A program made the translations under genes and the position numbers. Under the pieces are notes generated by a model. The model saw nothing but the letters and a program-made list of their open reading frames with translations. It was not told the DNA's origin and did not search any database. Source: Istiophorus platypterus (Eukaryota; Chordata; Actinopteri; Istiophoriformes; Istiophoridae). From it: a DNA stretch of 64,000 nucleotides. Positions 33,831 to 46,782 of this stretch are shown here, in pieces (position 1 is the stretch's first letter; each line of letters opens with the position of its first letter). The DNA lies in contig CM029118.1 of assembly GCA_016859345.1 (NCBI GenBank), positions 29,073,501-29,137,500 on the forward strand. The letters are read 5' to 3'.

Positions 33831-36571
33831 AGATCAACTAAGACTAATTAGATGAAGGTTTCTGCATAGCAACCTGAGCCCTCCTTTTTGTAATTTGACC
33901 TTTTGCTCTCTATGTTTCCACTTAAAGCTTCACTTTTTGTTTAAGCAGCTGAGTTTGTTTGAAAAAAAAAAAAAAACAACACTTAGGCTTGATAATAATA
34001 TTATATAGCAATATAAATAGTATTGTCCATTCAAACATCTTCTCAGTGATAGGGGTTTTACATTGGCCATATTATCTTGAAATAGCAAACTAACTTTGTC
34101 CTATGTACCTTGTAGTTGCCTACCCTTGCAGTAACACGCCATGCTCCTAATATTTCTCATATTGTGTCAAATAGCTGTGTCAATACTGTAGTTTAAACCA
34201 ATCTAAAAATCCTTCTTTCACCAAAGTAATTTCATTTTGTTTCTGTCATATCGACATTGTTCTCCTTCTAATTCCTCCAAGCTAATGTAGTAACTTAGCA
34301 ACACCATGCACCTACATGAAGTTCCTGTATTTCTTTTTGAATGCATTAATCACTTTAGGTTGAATTATTTTCCAACTGCTTTCTTTAATTTCTTCTTAAC
34401 CTCAAACATTTTTTACTTGAATATAATTTTACATAGTGTCTTGGCAGGAGGGTGTATATGGTCATTATTTATTAGAAAAAAAAGGAAAACTGTGTAAATA
34501 ATGTGATATTGGTGACTTATCTCACCATGCACATTAATGCACATTATGGAGAGAGGATTAAAAAGAAAGTGCTAGAGAGAAGAACATACAAGGATAAAGA
34601 GATGCCAGCCAGGAATGCACTGCAGAAAATGCCATATCAAAGTTAAGTGACAACATTTTAGTCACAACCTTTTGTTTGCTTAAGCAAGCAAATTTTTTGG
34701 CAACCTCTACCGGTAGCACTGAGCCACACAACAAATTCAGTCACACTGCAGCACCTTAACAACACAAAAAACAACACTGGCAAATGTCAGTAATATAGGG
34801 TAAAATGTGCCCTTCAAAATACAAGCACTTCATGTTCACCCTGTTAGACCTCCCTGTTGTATTGAATATACTAGCTACAAAATTCATGACCTAAACGTTT
34901 CTCAAATGTTTAGAAGCAAAATGTTTCTGCAGTCACAACAGGGATTGTCAAAATCAACAGAAAGGCAGTGCACAACTCCTTGAAGGTAATAGTTCCTAAG
35001 TTATCATAAACAGCATTGCAGCAGTGCATTGCATAAAATCATACAGATACAAGTCAGGAGCTTCAGTTAATGTTCATGTCAAACATCAGAAAGGGGGAAA
35101 AAAACTGATCTCTGAGACTTTGGCCATTGAAAGACTGTTGGTACCAGACAGGCTGGTTTGAGTATTTCTGAAACTACAGAAAAGCACCTTAGAAAGAACA
35201 ACACATCCAAATAATAATAAAACAAAAAATATGCAAATACATGATAGAACTTGCAAATTTTGTGGAAAATTCTTCAGAAACAAAAAAAATATGTAATTTG
35301 TTACTTAAAGCTTTGATGTCCACCGTTGAGTGTATGGTAGACCACAGCAATCACTTGTCTCAATTTATTCAGAGGAATCTGACGCTTTCATCTTTAGTGC
35401 TTAACCTGAATTACCTAAATGTAATGTATCCAATTCTGTAATTGAATTATAAACCTTCTGCTAAGCCCCTCCGATAAGGGGAGGCAGCTAACCAAATGGA
35501 AAAATGATTTGCTCGCTCTGAATTATGATATGCAGATCGTCTTTGGTGGACAGTACACTTAAGACTCCAGTCAGGGAATATGAAAGACATATTATTATAC
35601 CTTCTGCATGGGGAGAATACAGAGAGAGATTCTTAGTGTATAGGTAAAAATAGACAATTTAACCTGATATTAACCCTTTTTTTTTCAATTACACTAAATT
35701 TAAAATGGAAGTCTCTATTTATCTATTTAACTACAAATCTATCCATACGTATCTTTCTCTGTCTATCTTTATATTTTATGGACACAAGCACAGAGACACA
35801 TACAGACTGAAAGACAGGCACACAAACACACAAACATAGTGGGCCCAAAAGCACAGAGGCCGCAGCTCGTAAAGCAAGTGGTGACGGGCTGATTGATCCC
35901 CTGGTGAAAATGGGCGATATTCCCCCAACATCGATATCAATAAAGCCTTTTAGGCTTGAGGCTTCTCAGGGCCTGCTTTTGTTTCTCTTCCGAGGAGAGC
36001 TAAGAAAAATCTATAGTCAATTGATGGTGTCTGGGAGAAAGGCTCTATTGGAGTATATCAAATCAACGTATTGGAGAAGGGAAAGTTTGCCCTGTGAATT
36101 AGACTGTTTTGCTCCAAGTCCAGTGGCAGAGTGAGAAGGATGGACATGGCCATATTTTGAAGTCATGGAAAAAGGTGGACAAAAGGTAAAAGAATAGATA
36201 AGGGAATATCTTTTTTTGGGTTTTGATAATGAGTATGAATATGATTCTAGAAAAATATATCCTCATTGGCTCATAGCCAGTTGTAGAGTAGTAGTTTTAA
36301 AAAGTTAAAATAAATTGGTAATGAATGTGTTTCTGTACATCTGCTGTAAGTAATTGTGAGTATTTTAGATTTCAGTGGTTCAGAAAATTCTGCACATTAA
36401 GTGTGGGAAAACTGATGTTTTTTGGAAATATTAAACGTTAAACTTGTTTGCCAGTTAACCCCACAGTAGCCATTGTAATTTGAATAGGGTAGTCATGCTT
36501 TAAACTACTATGTCCTCTGTGAGAAGAAATAACCTGCAAAAATATACACATCCAAGATTTCAATAGTGAAT
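33831..36571. other. unique AT-rich non-coding DNA
   Basis: No gene is recognised. A block at about 35860-36130 is less AT-rich and could be conserved. An open frame there (35904-36134, 76 codons) lacks any family resemblance. Confidence 0.5.
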
Positions 36572-36695
36572 AGATAAATGGTAAATGCCTGCATTTATAT
36601 GCACTTTTATCTAAAGCACTTCACAGTTTGCCTCTCATTCACCCATTCACACAACAATGGGAGCTACCTTTCAGGATATTGGCCTTACCATATGG
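36572..36695 (+). repeat. teleost interspersed repeat fragment
   Basis: The order 'taaatggtaaatgcctgc', 'atttatatgcacttttatct', 'aaagcacttcacagt', 'cattcacccattcacac' is that of a repeat spread through teleost genomes, in which a TAAATGG start is followed by TTTATATAGC-like and CATTCACCCATTCACAC-like blocks. A 3' fragment of the same family is at 19641. Confidence 0.7.
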
Positions 36696-39600
36696 AGCAT
36701 TTTATAGTTAGTGTCTTCTGATTTTACCGTTATGAAAATCAATCCCTCCTCTGTCTTTTTTTCAAATGTGGAAATCTACTTGTGTGGAAATGCGATTTTA
36801 ATATTTTTTAAATTTTTTAACCCCTGGTCTGCCTGGCCTATACACCAGCCTTTATCTGTTCATAAAGAACATACATACCCTTACTGCTATTGACCTGACA
36901 TTTATGCCATATTGTATTTTAGAATTCACAGTAAAATTCTAATTAGCAGTTATCCTGTGTGAGCAAGTATTAGCATGGGGAGGCTATGCCACTGTTCTCT
37001 AGAGAAGCAACATTTCCCCAGAACATTTAATTTATATGACACCAAGAATGGAAATGAATATTTTCTGCAAGACTGATTGATAGACTTTTTTTTGTCAGCT
37101 TAAACATTTCACATCTTGGCCACAAAAATACATAAAACTATGCTATAGACAAATACTGTATACTGCATGGTAAATACAACATTTTTCACCCTGCACATGT
37201 AAAATACTTTCTAAAGCTGACACTTTATTTCTCCCTTTAGAAAATATAAATAATAGGGGTTATCTGCAACTACTGAAGTTTTGAACTTGCTGTATATATT
37301 CTGCTACGACAACCTCTGTAAATAACATGGGTTCCATTACCATTTGGTTCCACTGGGATTTTGCTCAAAATAAAACCCACACCACCACTGCCTGTATCTG
37401 TATGTGACTAGTGTATATTTACGTGTTTGCATGGACCCTGCATACAACCTAGCTACAGTGAGTTGATGCTCTTAAAAAGTTGTTATTCATTTCCCATCTT
37501 CATCTCGTCCTGTCCAAATAACCATCCAAATACCATCTAAATAATGACCCAAATAACCAAATAAATAATGGTTGCTTTTGTATAAAAAGCGAGGCTGAAA
37601 AAAGATATAGACAACAAGCAAGAGCTTTGGTGTGTCTAGTATTGCCATAACCAGTCATAACAAGCTGTGAAACAATGTGTTTTTTTAATTGATAGTTATG
37701 TTCAGTTATAACCCTGCTGGTCAAAATAATATGCTTTTCTATTATTTATTTATTTATTTTTATAATCTACATTTCCCCTCTTTCTCTTCATTTTCACTGG
37801 GAGCTTAGTGGTTGAAGAGACCCTAAGCAGGCCAGCCTCTGGATAATTATTCTTTTTCAATCACTGTGACCATCTAATTGCAATCCTGGCTGCTAATTTA
37901 TGCACGCCTTTGTTTTCTTCAAGGATTGCATTTCAAAAAACACATCAAACGATTTCTGATATGTAAAGAATATAGCAAAGGAACACAGACTGCAGCTGCT
38001 TAAAAATAAATTCTTGATTATTTTCATATGATAATAAGTCAGAGAAAATGAGGAAATCAAAAGCGAAGTCATATAATGATGTATGGGCAAAAATATGGCA
38101 CTTATTGTATTTTTTACTCGTTCTTGAATATATTATCATATTTCCTATGTTTTCATTTGCCTTAGGCTGGGGTTATGTAGGACAGCTTGCTGACCATCAT
38201 TCACAAGCTGTTAGCATTTCTGCACATAGTCTGTCAAGTGAAGATCTCAAGCACATAACTGGCATTGTTTTCAATGCAAATGATGTTTCTGTGATGAGGA
38301 GCCACTAAATGCTCACACATAAAAACATAAACATAAACACATGCACATAATATAAATACACATAGACGCACATTTATCCAGCCTAACCATCCCCTCAAAC
38401 ACACTCTTTGACACCACTGCACATAGGAATGGCAGTACTTACTTTATGTATGAGGACAGGTAAAAAAACACACAAATCCACAGTGGACATAGACTGTAAT
38501 TGAATGTGACTCACTCTGTATACTATCCATAGCTTGGGGATCCTGGCAGCTAATTGGAATATACAGCTCCCTAAACCACTGGTGAACCCTGTAGAGAGGC
38601 TGAGCTGTCAGATGCAGATGGCCCACTGCGGGCTTAGATATGTTAGGGTGGCATGGGACTCTCATAATACTAACATTGAAGATGAGGGCTAGAATGAGAG
38701 GTAAACTGGACGCACTAATCTAGAATGACAAGATGTATACATATACCTGTGTGTGTGTGTTTCTATGTTTATACATGCAAGAACATGTGAGTGTGAGTGT
38801 GGACTTGTTCATGGACTGGTATGTTTTTTTGTCTCCACCAACTTTATTTGAATGGATTCTGAGTAGCAAATGTAAGTGTAGCTCTTACGGCTGTCTATTA
38901 TGATTGCTGTCAAAAACTGTCAGTATGTAGTCTGTAGATCAATTGCTTCACTGGAGATACTGTCCTTTTTATGGCGAACATTGTATTGGCAACAAGACGA
39001 CCCTTATGCATTGTTTAACCTACAATCCTCAACCAATTTGAAGCTAAAGAATGTAACAGATCTCCGTAGCATTCAGTACTTTCCAAGTGCCTGTTCACAG
39101 GCCCATTTCTGGCAATCTTGCCAGATATCCACTGTTACCCTGGGGGAACTGATCTTATCAGAGCACAGGAGCAGAATTTTGGGTATATTTAGTATATCGG
39201 TAGCAGTTGGTCTCATATGGGGACACATCACTAGCAGCCAAATCAAGACAGGTCAAGTGAAGCTTATAGGTTTGCAGTACTGAATGTCGAGCACATACAG
39301 CTATGGTATAGTGTTACTACTTGCACTACTTAAAGAAGGTTACACTTTGTTAGATTAAAGGAGTAAGTTTGTAACACAGTATAAAGGTACCATGCTTCCG
39401 TTTTAATAATCAGTAGTTTGTTTTCAACAAAGCTGTACATAAATTTAGAGTGAGAGATGTGCTACTGTCACACTCAGACTGCAAGACTGTGCATATTTCC
39501 TGCGGACCAGTGCAGAACCCGTACATACTAAGCTTCAAAAGGTAGTAGGAAGGATTTTTGTGTTCACTTTTTGTCAGCGCTAGTCTGCAAATTGTGATTT

Positions 39601-40707
39601 TATCACTTGTCATTCATTTTCTGTTGCCCTTTATTGCTCTGTTATGTTGACACCATACTCCCAGATCTCAACAATTACTTTGTTGAAAACGACTACTGCC
39701 ACTACTGCTAAAAAAATGCATTCCCTGATTTTGCCTATAGGTAAAGATTATGTACAATGTGTCAGTATTCCACATGATGGATGGCACTTACATTTACCTT
39801 TACACCTCTGTGAGTTTTTACCAATGTTTTGAGTATTACAAAAAAAAATGTGCTAAGCCCCGTTGTATTGTGGCAGCAGAAATTTTTGTGTTTAGGATGA
39901 CCTGACCATTTATTGAAGGTACTAGACGAATATGGATTCAAAATTAGTCTGACAACTCTGTTGCTCACTTAGGGTTTTGGAGAAACAATTTTCCTATAAT
40001 GGTTTATTTAGATAATATTTTTTTACAAATACAAATGCTAGATGAAAAAAGATGATACCACTTCTATGAGGCCTACAATCATTTTCTAACTTATTTGAGT
40101 TGATTCCCTACTTTGTGCTGTACTGTTATTGCACATAAAAAAATGGAACACCCTTATATGCTTTCTAATTATCTCCTCTTTATTTTGTACTATCTGAAAT
40201 GTTCATCTGCCCAGCATTGTGCCTTCTCAGCCAAACGCCATCAGCTTTGTATCTTTCCCATGTAAATAATGAAACACATAATTATCATATCATAATTGCA
40301 GTAAAGATGGCTTTGACAGAAATCATTTCCTGTATCTAATACAGCACTAATCAAATCTGTTCCCCCACTAGCTAACACGACCTCTGGTGATTGAGTTTCG
40401 GACATTTGTTTGTGTGTGCGCTCGTGTGTGTGGTTATTGTAGTTGGATGTGTGTCCTTGTTCTCTTATGAAAATTTTGAGTTTTTATCATTTTTTTTAAA
40501 ATTGCTTTAGTCTTGATAGGCAAAATTTTCCATTTCAGACACAAAACTATTTCAGAAAACTCCTTTTATAATGGATGAATACCCTTTACTTTTGTAGGTT
40601 TATACTTTGACCTCACTGTCTCAGTATATAGAACCTTGTACTGCATTTTTCATAGTTCTCTGTTGGAACTTGAAATATTCCAGCACCTTAAAGGTATTCT
40701 GATGGTG
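36696..40707. other. unique non-coding DNA
   Basis: No gene is recognised. The largest frame (38900-39283, 127 codons) has no family resemblance, no codon-bias signal I can judge and no splice context. A TTTA-rich tract is near 37740. The patch 37800-37960 with AATTA motifs could be regulatory. Confidence 0.5.
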
Positions 40708-40782
40708 TTTATTAATTAGGATATAAAACAACAACAGAAAATAATATTTATTAATTAAGATATACAACAACAGAAAATAATA
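40708..40782 (+). repeat. tandem repeat, two copies of a 36-39-bp unit
   Basis: The unit begins tttattaatta and ends aacagaaaataata; copy 2 lacks three bases. Confidence 0.9.
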
Positions 40783-41159
40783 TTTATTGAAGCATACAAG
40801 CAATTGTGTTGACTTCTTTTCAGTTTTTTCATTTGCAAATGTGGTTTCTTGCTGGGAGCTGGTGGTGATGACGGTCACTTACCGAGAGCTTTAGCCATCG
40901 TTGGTTTTATAACACAATAATATGCCCTCTAAGCAGCACTATTTCCTCAGGGCAGACTGGAAGCTACGGTGACTCACTATTGGAAAGGTATGAGATGAGC
41001 CTTGGCTAGCTGGTTAGCAAATTAACTTTAGTAGAAGAAAAGAAGTAATAGAAAATAGAAGCAAAACAGGAGTTTGCTTACATTGCTGGAGATAGCTCTT
41101 GGCAAGGACTGGTGAGGGAACACGTCTAAATGCTAACATTGGCTGTACAGCAATAGCAA
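40783..41159. other. unique spacer
   Basis: No gene or repeat is recognised. Confidence 0.5.
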
Positions 41160-42200
41160 AAATTACACCTTTAAATGAAAAACATTTTGTTCTCTTGACA
41201 AAGGTTCATGTGTGCTATTATTTAACCCCGAGCTTTTGTACTTGGTGGAGCAACCTTTTGCCTTGATAACATCTTGTAAGTGATTTCAGTAAGTGCTGAC
41301 CTGCTACTGACACCTCTCTTGTGGAATGTTGGCCCACTCTTGTTGTGCAAAAGCTTCAAGCTAATTGAGTTTTGATGGCTTCTGCACTGTAACTGCTTTC
41401 TTTAAATCCCACCAGGTTTTGTCAATTGAATTTAAATGTGGAGACTGAGGAGGCTATTGTCTTGCTGGAAAGTCCAGTTATCACCACTGTTCCAGTTTAC
41501 TGCAGAATGCATAACATTTCTTGTCAAAGTGGCTTGGTATTTCTGTGAATCTATGATACTAGTCACAGGGTCAAGATTGCAAGTTCTTGCAGCAGAAACA
41601 TATCCCCACATCATCACTAACCCACCTCCTTGCCTGATCATGTGAATAATATATTTTTCTTGTCATAGGCCTTGCCTTTCTTGTGCCAGTAAAATCACTG
41701 ATCCATATAGCCAAACAGTTTCAGTTTTGTGTTATTGCTCCATAGAACTATGTCCCAAAACTCTAAAGTCCTATTCAAATTACCTCCAACATTTTCCAAT
41801 CAACCCTTCTTGTGCAACTTGGTTAAGAGCAGGGTGTGATGTGGAGTTCAGCAATAAAGTCTTTGGTTATTGAATGATCTTCTTATGGTTGGTACTGTAA
41901 TATTTGTCCCAGCCTTCATCAGGTCATCATATACGTCTTTTGGAATAACACATTGGCTAAGGTCTCTTAACCAAATTTCTGCTCTTGTGTGAAATGAAAT
42001 TATATCCTCTCTCAGCTTTTGTGACAGCTCCTTAGTTTTCAAAGTGCAGAAACACATCAATGCTGAAGCATATTAAGGGCCGTTATTAAGTTCCCAATGA
42101 GTTAATCATGTTTTAACCCTAGCAGTCAGTTTTAAAAACAGCAGAATTATATAGGGGTTGAATAACTGTGAAATGGCAGTACTAACAAAGTATCCTGCTA
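41160..42200 (-). mobile_element. Tc1-like fossil on the minus strand
   Basis: Ends are related inverted sequences: 'ctattatttaacccc' at about 41216-41230 and aggggttgaata at about 42153-42164. The minus strand codes, from right to left, for a helix-turn-helix start (KTKELSQKLREDIISFH, 42060-41950 region), then a DDE block LWSNNTKLKLFG (first catalytic Asp is Asn, codon 41736-41734), then GGGLVMMWGYVSA and NWTFQQDN with the second catalytic Asp kept, then a C-terminal part ending in a TTTAAAGAAAGCAGTTAC-like stretch and LNSISLK-type sequence. Frameshifts and stops occur throughout. It belongs to another Tc1 family than the copies at 22975 and 32151. Confidence 0.85.
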
Positions 42201-42624
42201 CTCTAAAATACTACATAATTTTTTTTTTTGTTCAATTGCTGTGATCAATTGCTCAATTTCTTGACTGATAAAAGACCTGATGTAAAGCAAAATGTAGCTC
42301 TGCAGATTTCCAAATGCAATTTTAGAAGCTGATTGATGAGGATTCAGTACATGGCAGAGTATATGCTTTTAAGAAGATTCGTATACATGGATTTTCTCTG
42401 TGCGTCTTCTGCTTGTTCTCTTTCTACTGTTCCTAGACATGATTGACTGACAAGTCGCCAATATGGCAGAGCTAGGTCACATGACCTAGCAGATGGCTGA
42501 GGAGACAGCTGACAGCAGTTAGTGTGTATGCAAGCATGTAAATGAGTGAGTGTGAATTATCTTTAGCAGTGGAATTCCCTTTATTTAAATACCAAATTGG
42601 GATTTCACAGCAAACATAGCTGTT
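42201..42624. other. unique spacer
   Basis: No gene is recognised; it has a T tract at about 42221. Confidence 0.5.
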
Positions 42625-42640
42625 GGATAGATAGATGGAT

Positions 42641-42715
<75 letters not shown>

Positions 42716-42726
42716 CAGATAGATAG
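42625..42726. repeat. (GATA)n microsatellite
   Basis: About 25 GATA units with GATG, AAAG and GACA interruptions. The minus-strand frame 42472-42816 is a readthrough of this tract. Confidence 0.95.
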
Positions 42727-42922
42727 GAGGTAGGAGTATGTATGTGCAGAGATAGATGATGTAAGAATAGTGTTAAAGGGCAGACTGAGATAGGCCTGAG
42801 GGTAGGTCTCTAACAATGAGTGATTACTGCACTAACAAGGCTGGCAGCTGGAAGGGATGCGTGTAATGTGATTGGTGCTGGACGCTATTTTTCTTGACCA
42901 ATAGACAACTGACCTGGCTGTG

Positions 42923-42935
42923 CCCCCCCCCCCCC
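42923..42935. repeat. poly(C) tract
   Basis: 13 C residues. Confidence 0.9.
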
Positions 42936-44915
42936 AATAGGTTAACCAGAGTTCACCAGGCTGAGGATCTGTGTTAGAATACAGTAACATACATGTACAT
43001 GCAAACCAGGGGGTACACCAGAAATAAAAAAAAAGAAAATCCACATTATACAATGCCAGACATAACAAATAGTACAAAAATGCTTTTACATACTATTTAT
43101 ACATTAAACCTATATATGCATACATGTAACAAAGACAAATGGTATGCATATGCCTGCACATTTACTCAAGACATCCTCGTTATACACATCCAGGATGTTT
43201 AAAGAGGGTTTCAGCGTTCTCTCTTGCCATGTACAACACTGATTTGAGAGAAAAAATAATGCTCTGTAAATGTGTTTTACTCAACAGCAATTAGATACAA
43301 GCTTCAGGATATCCCAAGCTCTCCATAAATTTAACACATATATTCAAATACTTAATATACATGAAATGGTGGATTCATTTTACTTGTCTCACAGAAACTG
43401 AATGAAAGTTAGAAATAGAGAAGGGAGGTAAAGGCAGACAAAGAGGAAGTGAGATGGGAAAGGATGATGAAAAAGAAAGAGCCTCGCATGTAGCAAGGGA
43501 GGGTGAGGCATGTTGAGTAATGAGCGCTGTTGCTCCCAGAACAATCAGGTTCTCCATTTTGCTGTGTGTTCCTACCTGATATATAGTGCGAGCTGTGGGA
43601 GCAGCTGTAATAAGACCATTTGGGCCTCTCATTGAAGAGTATTAGCGGCAAATATCTTCCACAGGCCTAAAGACGGCCTGCGGGGCTAAAGAAACAGCCA
43701 TTTTTGTGCTACGTCTCCTTTGGACCAGGGTGATGTGAGCTGTAGGAGAACGTTGCTGTCTGCCTATACACACTTGATCAGGCTGTGCAGGTTGGCATAG
43801 CTACACCGAGGAAAACTGTCCATTTCAAGGTATTGGTTAATATTGACCGAGTCTTTTAATTGTACTTTCTTTTAATCTTTCTTTAGTTTTTCTTACCAAG
43901 ATAATAAGTTTACAGTTTGTCACCTAGAAATGTCAGCTCTCACTCTACCAATAACATGAATGAATACCCACTAAAGAAGTTCAAATCTTAGATGCTTTTC
44001 CACAAATATGTTAAATAAGAGTTTTATCTTATTGTGAAATTTTGAAACTATGGCCAAAATTGGCATATAATGCATTGCATATAATGTAAATCACAGCCTA
44101 ATCAATTTAATTAATTTATCCAATTATCAAGAACAATGACATTTTTCACCAATTCACCCCTCATTTTGATATATCATGAATCCCTGTTGTGCTTACACCA
44201 TTACTGTATCCATCTAATTGATTTAAATGAAAGGCAACTTGCTTTGTACTAAGTTGTATACAAATACAAAATAAAACCCGTCATGGAACCAAGATGAGGG
44301 GAAAGAAGGGAGACAGTGATATGTCAGATGTCCTCTGAATTAGGGAAATTGAGCTCCAAAGAAAACACACAGTGGTACAACAATCAAACCAAATGCATTT
44401 GAATTTATTTTTGGAAATATGCTGCACACTTGACACCTGTCAGAAATGATGAGTCTCTATTATAAGCTATTTTATGTGTCAGGACAAATAATCCAAGAAG
44501 GGCCCAACTTCATAAAATTTGGAAAACATATTTAAATACACCATATGCTGGCCCGACCAGGGGCAATCAGCACCTCAAAGCATGCTAATTTGCTCAGCAT
44601 GCAAAAAAACGAAGATGCTGAGGTGATGTTTAGATGCTGAAAAAATGAATGAATGAAAGATCTGCGCAGGAAAGACCAATTTTGTACAAAATACAGAGGC
44701 AGAGAGAGACAAAAAGCTCAACTGTATGTAAAGATAATCAGTCAGATTGTTGAAGGATTTTGCTGAGGCAGGAAAAGTGCTACTATCAACAGCATCGTCA
44801 TAAACATATGCGTGCATGCCCACAACATGTACACAAAAGTTCTTCCTATCTGAGCAATCAATGGTTCATTTGTCTGAGTATTTATTCCAGTTTATTAGAC
44901 AATGGTTGTACAGAG
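42936..44915. other. unique non-coding DNA
   Basis: No gene is recognised. 43600-43760 is less AT-rich and could be conserved; 43860-44280 is AT-rich. Confidence 0.5.
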
Positions 44916-44950
44916 GTGTGTGTGTGTGTGTGTGTTTGTGTGTGTGTGTT
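44916..44950. repeat. (TG)n microsatellite
   Basis: About 17 TG units with one TT interruption. Confidence 0.95.
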
Positions 44951-46716
44951 CTTGTCTGCCTTTGCTGTATGTGTGTGCATAAAGCAGGAAGGGAGGGAGG
45001 GTTTTGCTGCAGAGGGAGAGTGGAAGGCGATAAAGACTCTGTGAGTGGCAAGTGTACATGGATAGCTTCACATCAACTGCCAATATGTTGTGAGGCAGCG
45101 GTAACAGGCGAGGGTCTCGGGGGAGGGCTGCGGCAGAGCAGGCAAGCAGCAGACGGAGGGGAAAACAATTTCTGGTGCCAATAACCCCGAGCGGCACAGA
45201 TGAAAAATGTTTTAATATTTGCAGCTGCTTTATGGCAGTCAGGATGACAGTGATGGAGTCAATGTCAGCTTTTTCCTTTTAAATGTCATGCTCTGTCTCA
45301 GGCTGTCAAAGCGCCTGTGTGTATGTGTATGTGTGTGTGTGCTGAATTGATCTTTCCTTCTTGTAAAGTGCCCAAATGTGAGAATGCCCCACCTCTATTC
45401 CCTTCACCATTTTACCCCTAAACCAGCGCTTTGTGCCTGCATTCCTCCTCTCTCCCCTCCCACCTCCTCCTCCCTCTATCCTCCAGTTGTCCATAAAGAC
45501 AGTGCACTCAGCTGTCAGATGAAACTCCCCAAACCCAGCAGCCATCATTTAGATAATCACTTTCTCCTCTTTGCATTTTATTTGGATTTGATTATTTTTC
45601 ATCTGCGGCAAGATGGAAACCATAAATTACATTGTGTCCCTTATGCCTTTGCTGAAATCAAACATGCAGCCAGCTTCACAGAATCAGCAAATGGAGAAAA
45701 ATGTTACAAGATCTTCAACTTTTGGACACAACACACAAAGATACTTTAATTTGCAACAAACTACTATAATTTCAAAGAAAAGCCTCAGGGTCTTCATAAT
45801 TACACAGATACTTCATTGACTGTAGTATTAGGGCAGTAACAAACAATTATTTTTTTCACTGAGGGTTGATAATGTTTTGTCTTTTGGGACCATTTCACTA
45901 AATCCCTTTTTCAAATTGCTAATTTTGCCTAACAAAAACCCAAGCATATTTAGTTTTCTGTAAAATAAACAACAAAGTTTTGTCATTTTTGTTTCAAAAA
46001 ATATTAATTGAATACTTAATTGGTGTTTTAGTGATTTCTAGTTGGACTGATAGAAAAATAAAAAGACTGAAACATCATCATAATCATCTTCAGATCATAA
46101 TTGGTGTTTATTAATATTCAGTGAAAGATAGATAGCGAGATAATGTGTTTCAATAGGTTCAAAAATGCTGATGAAAAACCAAAGCAGACAAATAAACCTA
46201 GACTCTGTAAAAGATTCAGGGTGCTCCACACATGTACTGTTTTTCATGTTTTTCTCATTTATTCTTTTCCTGAAATTACATATATGTATTCATTGGATAC
46301 ACATTGAATATTGTAATTTGTGGTGTAGTATAAACGGTACATACCATATACAGTATATTGTAATTGCCATGATTGTATATGTGAATATTGCCATGAAGCT
46401 GCCTTAAAATGACAGAAATGTTCAACACCTGAGGTGGAGTCTTCATAATACTGCCTACCTTGAATTAGCCTCTAAAAACACATCATCTTTTGTCTTATGA
46501 TATGAGGGGGCTGAATGTTTGGTATTGTTCCCAGACCTGCTGCAAATCCTCTTGACCTACACTCACTCCCACTTAGGGGGTCATAGGTTAGACCAGCTAC
46601 TACTGGAAAGCCCCTTCTACTCTCAGAGTAATGCATGTAGTGCAGTAGGGTCAATTAAGTCTTTTTTACGTGGCAAACAAGATCATTAGTATAATGGTAG
46701 AGGCATGCTATGTAAT
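44951..46716. other. unique non-coding DNA
   Basis: No gene is recognised. Blocks at about 45190-45260 and 45480-45660 have mixed composition with ATAATT/ATTA motifs and may be conserved. Frames at 44760-45184 run through the TG tract. Confidence 0.45.
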
Positions 46717-46782
46717 GATATATATATTATATATACATATATATATATATTTATATATATATATATATATTTATATATATAC
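46717..46782. repeat. imperfect (TA)n microsatellite
   Basis: TA units broken by CAT and TTTA. Confidence 0.9.

Noticed and set aside
38900..39283. 127-codon plus-strand frame
   Set aside because: No family resemblance, no promoter or splice context, flanked by AT-rich DNA; a frame of this size is expected by chance in 64 kb on six frames.
42625..42726. Regularly spaced repeats as a CRISPR-like array
   Set aside because: It is a simple tetranucleotide microsatellite without spacers; all other context is eukaryotic.
42472..42816. 114-codon minus-strand frame
   Set aside because: It is a translation of the (GATA)n tract (Leu-Ser-Ile-Tyr repeats).
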